Below are positions 23,602-32,269 of a stretch of DNA of 64,000 nt, piece by piece (the first letter of the stretch is position 1; every line of letters begins with the position of its first letter). This DNA comes from Ptychodera flava (lineage: Eukaryota; Hemichordata; Enteropneusta; Ptychoderidae): positions 14,309,656-14,373,655 of the forward strand of contig NC_091930.1 of assembly GCF_041260155.1 (NCBI RefSeq), read 5' to 3'. The notes under the pieces are model-generated. The model was not told the DNA's origin. It ran no database searches and worked only from the letters and a program-made list of their open reading frames with translations. Position numbers and translations under genes: made by a program.

Positions 23602-24167
23602 TGTTATGTAGGTCATTTCCCCCACACTCATCATGACCTGAGAGTTCAATTAGTCTAGAACATTCTCAAGGTCACTGCACTGATGACCTCACAACCTTGA
23701 ATTCAATTAGTCATGTTTGGAATGTTCTGGAAAGTTGATTAGTTGTGTAAGGGAGATAATTTTAGAACAGTAATTAGCATGTCAATAAAAGTTCTAGATT
23801 GTTCTTATATGCCTTTATAAAAGGGACGTGCTCAGCTTCCAGTCAGACTTTTGGGATCGTGTCTCTTGTGTGTTACTAAACTCCAGCAGTAGTCATTCTC
23901 AAGACTTTTCAAGACCTTCACTGCCAACGCTGGATTTATACTGTGGACTTTGTGCAGCTTCAAGCCTGCAAGGACTGTTCATTCATCCAACTGACTGTTA
24001 CAACTCTGAGACTGGAGCTTTGCCGTCCCAGCTGAGATAAGTAGTCTGTACACTTTTAAAGCTTGTACTCTATCCCTGACTTAGCAATTAGTTTTATTTT
24101 CGTAATAAATTTTGTTTAAACGTTAACTGCTGAGTTCACCCTTTTGTTCGTTTTCTCTGCACGTAAC
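23602..24167 (+). repeat. 3' LTR of the Gmr1-like element
   Basis: 566 bp, same ends and same internal signals as the 5' LTR, with only a few differences near its beginning. This near identity is the evidence for a young insertion. Confidence 0.95.
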
Positions 24168-24318
24168 AAAATCGACAAATTCATTGGCTCATCTTTAAGC
24201 CAACCATAAGTGGCAACTTTGTGGGCGTGATTTGAGTTTAAACCATTCAAGTTTATGAAATCAATGGGCCTGTTTTCAAGCCATTGTCATCATCAGCCAC
24301 TGGTTAATTTCTAGACCA
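24168..24318. repeat. Short-palindrome array (right part)
   Basis: Continuation of the array at 16544-16825 beyond the LTR element, for example TGGCTCATCTTTAAGCCA (24185), TGGGCCTGTTTTCAAGCCA (~24265) and TGGTTAATTTCTAGACCA (24301). It shows that the retrotransposon landed inside a pre-existing array. Confidence 0.65.
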
Positions 24319-24428
24319 GGCCTTTTGCACGATAGGGAGGACCATGCGCATTCAGTGCAACAGATTGATTAGCTTTGATTTTGGGCGATACAATTTTGTG
24401 AAGTCTTCAATTGAAAAAAAAGACATGG

Positions 24429-24490
24429 ACTTGCTTCAAGTCTGTGGGCACATAAATATCAAAACAAATTGAAGGAATGAATTGACAATA
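24429..24490 (+). repeat. Hairpin-headed repeat, truncated copy
   Basis: GACTTGCTTCAAGTC plus GTGGGCACATAAATATCAAA and AATTGAAGGAATGAA match the first ~60 bases of the family at 1875; the rest is missing. Confidence 0.6.
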
Positions 24491-25890
24491 AAAAGCGTTG
24501 ATCTCAAATGACGTCGTTTTTCTTTCATTAACATGCAAAAATAAATGTAGGGCCTATACGTCGGATTGTCAATATTTTCCAAGACAACGACGAAAGTAAA
24601 AACAACAATACTTCATGGCTCAGACTAAAGCTACCACAACCATTAGTCACGCATGCAACAACAAATTTTGGCCGAATGTGCGAGTGCAGTAGTAAGCTTA
24701 ACAAACCTGAAATCGCGATCAATGCTATTCTCTGTTGGCCCTGATTGTAGGCTTATCCTGAATTTTTGTCAGGCCACAGCCTTGATCCTGGGACAAGTCC
24801 GACGCATTTTATTAATAAGGACATGTTTGAAATGGATGTTCTATGCCCCTGAATGTGCCAAAAATATACACAAGCCATAGCAAACGCAACTGATATTCAG
24901 ACGGTCGTTCAAATGACCAAAATAGCGTACAAGGAGGAAGTCCTTAACCTTTGACCGTCGTTTCACCCTTTGTAACATTTCACTTTAAAATAGTTCAATT
25001 TTACACAATGATTCACCAAGCCAATGTTTAAACTTCGTTATAGATATTATATCTCCGTGACATATGTAAGAATAATAGTACTTGTTGGTTAATCGTAATC
25101 TTAAAGGGGCCGCAGGCTATTGGAATCCCCATCCCTTCACTTTAGGCAGTTGCGTATTAATTCCTGTGTGGCACACACACTGCGTGCGCTAAAATTCCAA
25201 ATTCCACTTGTCTTCGCACCGTAGCCGAGGCGTTAAAGACGATTGTATCAGCGCTTACGATTCCGTACTTCGGCACAAGTCGACTGTTATGGCTTCCGTC
25301 ACTGATGAAGAATTACTTCGCAAGCAAGAACTGGTTATGTACCTCAACGATAGCTATTCGACACCACATATACACGGGTCATGATCAGATGCAAGTTGCA
25401 ACCGACGTCATGGAATGCACATCCACAAATCAAACATAAGCTTGTTTTTGCATATTCCGTGGAAGATTTGCAAAGTCATTTATTTAAACCGGGCCTGTTT
25501 TTTCCTCAAAGCATATCGGTTAGCTTGAACTATTTTAAGTAACATGCATGCGTTTGAAAATTGTTGTAAAAAGTGAAATTTCCTTGTCACAACTATTCAC
25601 CATTGTCCTCGACATTCACCGCTACACCATGGATGCACCAGCGAAAATTGATAGCACTGCTTGCTACTCATTGATATTATCAATGATCATTGCCAAGGAT
25701 GTAACAATTAGCATTAAATTTCATTTCATCAGGCTGAACTGATGTGTGTTTGTCCCTTTTGTATGTGTATCGTGTTTGTATGGCTTTTCACCACTGCAAA
25801 TGAATGTGTTTCCCCGAAATCTTCCGTGCTCGGTGAATAATTAAATGCGTTTTCTTAGCTCCACTCTGTCAGCTGGTCAGCGACGAGGAG
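24491..25890. other. Intergenic DNA; one short ORF of uncertain meaning
   Basis: No mobile element was recognised. At 25290 an ATG in good context opens a 31-codon frame (MASVTDEELLRKQELVMYL and on) in more GC-rich sequence. It could be a small protein or the start of an exon, but there is no convincing splice donor or homology, so I do not call it a gene. Confidence 0.35.
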
Positions 25891-25891
25891 C

Positions 25892-26316
25892 TTTTCTAAG
25901 AGTAGCCCTGAGTACAGGTCTGTGTGTTCCCGGCGTTATACGGCCTCCACCACTAGCTAGCCCTGCAACGGTCTATGGAGATAACTGGGGTTGTTGCAGC
26001 GAGATTCAAAATGGCGATCCCCGTGGGTAAACAACTTGTCGAGTACGTTATGTTTCAGAAAACGAGCGGTTTTGGATGTTAGGAGAAGTTAATCGCATCT
26101 TTCCTTGGGTCGGTAAGGAGGTAAAGGTAGGCAGGGAAAGGATTTTGCCCCGATAGAGCAGAATTTCGGCCAAAAAGACTGCGTTTTCGTTGCAGTCCTC
26201 ATCCGGACCGCAGAGACCCCAGTTATCTCCATAGACCGTTGCAGGGCTGTGGCGGAGGCCGTATAACTATAAGTTATAACGCCGGGAACACACAGACCTG
26301 TACGCAGGGCTATTCT
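25892..26316. repeat. Inverted repeat, ~100-bp arms around a 225-bp centre
   Basis: The left arm (25892-25990) contains ACAGGTCTGTGTGTTCCCGG and CAACGGTCTATGGAGATAAC; the right arm (26216-26316) is its reverse complement with small indels. A third fragment (TATAACGCCGGGAA and CAGACCTGTACGCAG) lies at 31683-31712. The loop holds the candidate start codon at 26011. It could be a foldback repeat or an inverted duplication of a gene's 5' end. Confidence 0.75.
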
Positions 26317-29300
26317 GAGAGGTGGATCATGGATGCGTCCTCCGGTGTACGTCGTCCGTAGTCCGCTGTATATTAAATAACCCCTTGCCATTGTCCATCC
26401 TGAACGGAAAGATGGCAATCATTTAAATTTTGTCATCCATCAGTTCCCAGCAAAACTGCATTTAATAACCCTATGTCATTATTGTTGTAGAGGACGGAGA
26501 CACCAACAAATAGCTGCCACAAGAGATATTGCCACAGTAAAGAGATGCCCATTTACCAGAAAAAGTGAGTAAAACTGCACATTTGTTTCACGCTACCTTT
26601 CTGTGTGATTTTCAGGCAAACTTACTTGCCACAGCTTATTTGCAGGTATCCTCATGCATGCCATTCTTTCAATGACAAACATACTATTTCATGGATGATA
26701 TTTCTTGTTTATGTTGATAATAACCTCAAACTGGCAACTCAGATGATTTAATACAGACACATACCTCACAAATCCTTTGGCCAAAAAGATGTAATGGTTC
26801 ATTCTGTTATTCAGGGCAAATTTATGTTTCCACAGCATGAATTGAACTTGGGTCCTTCAACATCGCTTACACAAATTTTGTGAGCCTTCTTGTCACTCAA
26901 GACGGGTAATATTAAAGTGATTCATTTTCAGCAAATAACGTCCAGTACAAATGTGACTATTGACTTCCACTTACCAGTAATAGATAATTATTTGTTTCTT
27001 TTTCAACAGATTGTCCAGGACATAACATACTTGATACAGAAAATGCATTCAGCTCCACAAATTAACAGTGGATTCTCTTAGGACAATGTGAAAGCAGAAT
27101 GAAGACTCTAACCTCAGATATGGAATTCAAAGAGCGGTTATAAAAGGTGATCAAGTATCGTTATGTGCAGTGATAATAATTATATCAGGCATGAATGTTC
27201 CTCATATTTCCACATATTACACTAATACTTTGGGTTTTGTTTAAATTTCAGCTGTTATTACATATCTGTGACATATTATCTATGTCGTGGTCACACAACA
27301 GACAGACATGTTTAAACTTTCTATTGTTATAATCAATTATATGAGGGGAGCCACTTGCTTGCACCTGGTTTCTGATATTGAATCGTGGTCTGGTGTATCA
27401 AAACATAATTTGCCATTTCCCTTATTTTTAAACAGGCATCAAACATTTTTGGTTCTCAAGACTGTCTTTGGTGGAAAAACTGCAGTTGGAAAGATGGTAG
27501 CAGTTGTGACGTTAGTATTGCTTGTTGAAAAAAATTGTTACTGTGACTCGATACGAACTAGTCAAGGCACATAATGTGCCTTGACTAGTTTGCTCTGACA
27601 TTAGCTGTAAGTTTTAGCAATTTTCAATCTTCAATGTTGTGTGTACAAACTGCAGTTTCGATAGATATATAAAAGTCTCTTGAATACCAGTGTTCTGCTT
27701 GACAATGTACTGTATACCTACTTAACAACCATTGTTATTGTTGACAAATAAATTCTATTCCAGACTGAAATTAGATTTATAACAATAACCTTGCTGTACA
27801 AATATGAACTGGGTAGATAATGTATGTTAGACATTCATTATGCCTTAAGAAGTAGAACAAGAAACTGCAGTATTTACACACAACAAAACTACTTGGAAAT
27901 TGCAAATGGCTACAGCTGATGGAGTTTTCATCATGTTGGATTTATAATTTCTGTCAGATTCAGTACAACTACATCCATGTAACCCGACACTGGAAATCTC
28001 TCACAGCCCTGTTATATTCTGAGGGCTGGTTCAGGGATGTACACATAACTGTACCAGGTCTGAGAAGCTACGGAGACTACCAGCTATTAAAATAATATCC
28101 TCAGTATAGTATAGTCAGAAAAATAAGTAGCACAGCTGCATTTCACATCCATGTACCTAGTTGTGTCAACAGTTCTGTACAATAGTTTTGCAAATAGTAC
28201 ATGTAACATGGGTTTGAAAAAATGAGCTTGAAAATTTACTTCCAAATCAACCTTGTAGAAGCAAGAGCAAAGTTAAAACAAATACAGTAAAATACTAACC
28301 GACCAGCGGGAGATAAAACACTTGCAAAGCAGAGAATTTTTATTCTCTGCTTTGCAAGTGTTTTATCTCCCGCTGGTCGGTTAGTATTTTACTGTATTTG
28401 TTTTAACTTTGCTCTTTATTTTAACGAGTACTGTATTTCCCGCTAGTCGGCCAATTTTTTACTGTATTCCTTCACACTTGCTGCAGTTTTATCCCTCTTT
28501 TGAGGTCATTTGTAATTCTTGTAGAAGCAATTTGTACAGTTCTGTAATAGGGAAATTCTAACATAACTGGTACATGAATGCGGTAATGTCTACATAGGCA
28601 CAATTGCACTGTGTGTTTACAATAGGCTGGTATAGTGAGGTAAGCTTTTATGTGACAAGGGTAATAAGGGGCTGAAAATTTCACAGCTGGTATGTGGATA
28701 TGTTCATCACTGTGCCTCAAATGCTGAACACAGGTCCTGGTACAGGGAGGTGATCAGCACTTCTGGTACATGCATATGGCGCTAGGCATGTTCACATACC
28801 TACACCACACATTTCTATATCAGGGATGTGTATAAAATTACCCCTGCTACAGTGTTGTCAGGTACATGGGTGGTACACAGAGTGCTCGTCAAAGCTGTGC
28901 TAGGATGTTGTACAAGGACATGGCCATGTGAAATCAGCATTTGTCAATTTATTTCAAGATAAAAGGCCGATATGACTATCAACCATACCCTCATTCACAT
29001 GAATCATATGTTTACTTGGTAGATTATGGCTTAGTTCTGTTGTTCTGATGTCCATTAGCCACAACTTGCGGGCTTTCTGCCAGCATTTTTGGTCTGCTTA
29101 TCAACTGCACTTTCCCATTCAAGTCATTGAAGCATGATGAAATCCTCAATGTTTAGCTACTCAGTACAGTATGTACATGTAGCATTGTTATTGTTGAAAT
29201 TTCATTTAGGGCTGGACAAGAATTCATTTGTCAATTATAAAATTGATAAATATACAGGCTGTGTTTACTAACATAATACTTGCCATTTTGTATGCTGAGG

Positions 29301-30619
29301 AAAGTAGGCCAAGAAAGAAACTGTAGATGATAAACAGTAGTAAAATACTGAAACAGTAGCCGAAAATTACAGTTAATGGAGCGTCATTTACTTATTTCAA
29401 ACTATATTCATGTGAAGTATATCATCAATGATGGCTGTTGCATAGCCAGAGTGATAAAATGCTTTCTCAAAGTCTTTCCAACTTCTTTGCAAGTCTCAAA
29501 AGCACATTGCACTGTTACTCCAGTGTATCTTGCCTTGTAATATATTCATTATGATATTTTGGATTTGACATTCATTATCATGACATTCAAACCATAGTTT
29601 TACACATTTGTGCCAGTGCAGTGATGCAGCAAGGCCTATGACATTGACAATAACTTGTAAGAGCTATGTTTTTCATGCTAAGAGACTTTACCCTGAGTAG
29701 TCATGTCAGATTATTGGTGCACAAGAAAGATTTGATAATAGTGTCCCTGAAGTCAAATATGTGTTTAAGAACATGACTGTAATTTAGAATGCTGCCAATG
29801 AACATTCCAATATACTTGCACACATTCCCTAAACATGCCAGTAGATAGGCCTTGCCCTCATTGTACTAGTAGCTTGGCACTGAGTGTTTTTTATGATCTA
29901 ACCTTGTGCCTCAAATTTTATATGTTTACATCTTTTATATTCCAGGATACTGGAAAACTCTGAGGAAGAGATGCAAAGCAGCAGCCCTGTTTAGGTATGC
30001 TCGTCTCTGAAGGAGCAAGCAGTTTTTGTTGTTTCTTGAAGGTGTAATCTTCGGCAGCATGGAAAGAGACAATGTTATACTGGGTTTGCTTAGTTATCTA
30101 GGGTTTCAAAGTTTAATTACATCAGATGTCTGAAAGGAACTTGTCAATTTGTAGAGTACTTCTGGCTTGACAAAGTTGGTATGTATACTAAATGTGCTGA
30201 CAATTATGAGTGGTCTGTAATGCGCAGGGGATTTCCCGGTGAAACAGCTAGCAATTTGCATCAGATGCATAAGGTAAACTTTATAACATCAAATTATGTT
30301 ATCAGTATGATTTTACAAGTAGCATTCATAAGAATGTCATTTTCAGTGAGTATACCCTCGTAAGTATTAGATTTAATTATTTCGCAACAATTACTGTTTC
30401 ATTTCTCGTAAATTGCAATAAATGTTAATCTGAAATTAATTTTGATGATTGTTGTTGTTGTTTTTTTTAATGTAGCTTGCATGCAGGATTTCTAACTATT
30501 TCAGCTGTTGTTTGTGTTTCAGATATTTTACAGTCCTGCTTTGTGTTGCTCCATCACGTAGAGGACCCAATAGGCCTTTCAATGGGATGATAATTCTCCA
30601 CTGTGTCTGCAAAATGTGA
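26011..30619 (+). CDS. Candidate four-exon gene, 77-residue basic protein
   Basis: Inferred exons: 26011-26026 (ATG in the context AAAATGG, donor GTAAAC), 26493-26564 (acceptor TTGTTGTAGAG, donor GTGAGT), 29946-29994 (acceptor TTTATATTCCAG, donor GTATGC) and 30523-30619 (acceptor TTTGTGTTTCAG, stop TGA). All three junctions keep one frame. The product starts MAIPVGRRHQQIAATRDIAT and has a very basic middle (CPFTRKRYWKTLRKRCKAAA). After it come a short hydrophobic stretch (YFTVLLCVA) and a Cys-containing tail. No family is recognised and no signal peptide is clear. Phase agreement across three introns with good splice sites is suggestive but could be chance; a non-coding spliced RNA is an alternative. 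Introns are 0.47, 3.4 and 0.5 kb, and the second contains the 150-bp palindrome. Confidence 0.3.
27556..27590. repeat. Perfect 16-bp-arm hairpin
   Basis: AACTAGTCAAGGCACA, a three-base loop TAA, then TGTGCCTTGACTAGTT. Perfect pairing over 16 bp in otherwise anonymous sequence. It could be a small foldback remnant. Confidence 0.9.
28265..28414. repeat. 150-bp near-perfect palindrome
   Basis: Arms of about 73 bp running from GAGCAAAGTTAAAAC to GTTTTAACTTTGCTC meet at a four-base centre near 28339. I found no mismatch within the arms. Immediately after (28425-28472) is a diverged direct copy of part of the right arm (TCCCGCTAGTCGGCC..TTTTACTGTATT). The perfect symmetry implies a very recent or continually corrected inverted duplication. 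Confidence 0.95.
28480..29940. other. No gene seen (inside a candidate intron)
   Basis: Anonymous sequence without exon-like or repeat structure; this is the second intron of the candidate gene above, if that gene is real. Confidence 0.45.
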
Positions 30620-30688
30620 AGAAATCCAATTTAAATTTGAAGGATGGTCAGAAATAATTACCCCCCGGCAATATGGCTAATATTGAAC

Positions 30689-31111
30689 TGATTTGTCAAC
30701 AAGCCATACAAAAGCCCTAGAGTGGCATGTCTGCAAGCCAGCTTGTAATGTCTTGTTGGTAAACCACAGGAATTCTTATAGTGGCTTGCTTGTAAGCCAC
30801 ATTGCAGTAATATTGGCTTATCTTCAAACCAGATGGAACCAGAATTGGCTTACTGTTGAGCCAGAGAAGTGTGGTATTGGTTTACAAATAAGCCACTGTT
30901 CAGCATTATCTGGTATATGGGCAAGCCACAGTATCTAAAACATGGCTTGCTAACAAGCATAGTTCATAGAAGAGTGGGTTCCTGTAAACCATTGTTCAGT
31001 ACTAACTGGCTTACTGGCAAGCTGAAGTGATCTTTGCTTGGCATGTATATATGCCGTATCAAAACCCAAACTGGCATGCACAGAAACCAGACTTGGCATG
31101 CCAGAAAGCCA
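30689..31111. repeat. Regular array of 18-bp palindromes, ~32-bp period
   Basis: Thirteen units of the form TGGCTT-N6-AAGCCA start at 30689, 30723, 30749, 30782, 30814, 30846, 30878, 30911, 30943, 30975, 31007, 31039 and 31072, with a last one at 31094. Steps are 32 or 33 bases for most of the array. Examples are TGGCTTGCTTGTAAGCCA and TGGTTTACAAATAAGCCA. The 14-15-base spacers differ from each other. The array ends in AATTTGCAGTGTA and an ATGT tract, as at 16527. It is not coding, because the period is not a multiple of three. Confidence 0.85.
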
Positions 31112-31216
31112 AAAATAAGCCAAAATTCAAAACTCGAAACAATCCGTTTACTGACAAACAAGCTGGTTTATTTTTCGATTTAATTTAGCTGGCCTGCAAA
31201 CGAGAAAAATTTGCAG

Positions 31217-31258
31217 TGTATGTATGTATGTATGTATGTATGTATGTATGTATGTATA
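31217..31258. repeat. (ATGT)n microsatellite
   Basis: About ten ATGT units following AATTTGCAGTG, the same junction as at 16527 in the opposite orientation. Confidence 0.95.
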
Positions 31259-31333
31259 AATGAACGGTAAGAACCTTCGTCGATGAGTACAACAGCTTTG
31301 ACGATTTCCGTCCCGATGAGATGAACATTATAA

Positions 31334-32262
31334 TCAGTTCGTGTACACTCTAAAATAGGAGACGTTCAAAATATATCCCATAAACGCCCATGTGACTAAA
31401 AAAAACAAAATCACCTGTCGATAACGTCATACGGAACACCGCCGCCAACGTTGAGACGTACGTCTGTGGTCTGACACATGCGCATATTGCGACTGCTAAA
31501 CTCCGCCTATCGAGGAAAACAACAGAGTCGCAGCAACAGAATCATGGAACTTAAACATCGTAAAATTCATGCCATGGACGGAAGACACTTTCACATGGTC
31601 TTCTAGACGTTTTCAGCTGAGGACTTACAATTGATGAAACCATCGGATGGCCAGTCATTTCATGTCTTCGTCCACGGTTCGATATAACGCCGGGAAAACA
31701 GACCTGTACGCAGAGCTATAAGGCTGCAATACTAGTCACGACCTGCCATCAACAATGCTTCCCGTTTTCAAAACCGCGAACCGTTGCGCACCTATCCGTG
31801 GGACCCAAGTATTAGGCATCATTAGAAAGCTGGTTTCCTGCCCCTTTGAATGATATAAGAAATAACTAAGTGAGCTAGAACTACGATCGTAAAACGCCCG
31901 CAAAAATGAGTCGACTGTCAACGTTAAAATGGCGGGAAAGTGTGATGGCGATTTGCGTATTTCAATGACTAACTTCAAACTGGTGTAACGAGAAAAATCT
32001 CGCACGTACCACCCTCCAAAGTTGCCATTTTAAAGTGTAGAACATTTTGGAGATATTTTCATTCGAAAGACACCGAATATCTATCAACAGGGCTTAAAAA
32101 GCCCGCCGAAAGTTGCCAATGGGTTTTTTCCCGGCAAAATCCTACATTCACTTCCTCATTTACAAATTTAAATATTCATGAGAAATTCCCTTCTTCCATT
32201 AGCCAATACGAAAGGTCATGACTTCAGCAAATGTCTCCTATTTTAGAGTGTACACGAACTGA
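31334..32262. mobile_element. 929-bp TIR element, TAA target duplication
   Basis: The inverted ends TCAGTTCGTGTACACTCTAA and its complement (about 32 bp in all, continuing to AATAGGAGA) are both flanked by TAA. A 3-bp TAA duplication is typical of PIF/Harbinger-type elements, but no transposase is visible, so the assignment is inference. It abuts and probably entered the BEL/Pao fossil. It contains the TATAACGCCGGGAA fragment shared with 26280. Confidence 0.75.
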
Positions 32263-32269
32263 TAATTCT

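Larger units (their letters stand above)
16828..24167 (+). mobile_element. Gmr1-like Ty3/gypsy LTR retrotransposon (broken fossil)
   Basis: A 7.3-kb element with 566-bp LTRs (16828-17393 and 23602-24167) that begin TGTTATG and end GTAACA. Parts in order: primer-binding site, gag, protease region, integrase, reverse transcriptase, RNase H, then a piggyBac-type MITE and a polypurine tract. Integrase upstream of reverse transcriptase is the order of the Gmr1-like group, known from deuterostomes. The LTRs are nearly identical, pointing to a recent insertion. The coding region is nevertheless broken, with about half a dozen interruptions. No clear target-site duplication is seen. It sits inside the short-palindrome array. 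Confidence 0.9.

Noticed and set aside
30689-31111. True CRISPR array
   Set aside because: The window is eukaryotic, the palindromes themselves differ from unit to unit, no leader or cas genes exist, and the array is part of a mobile repeat with a microsatellite tail.
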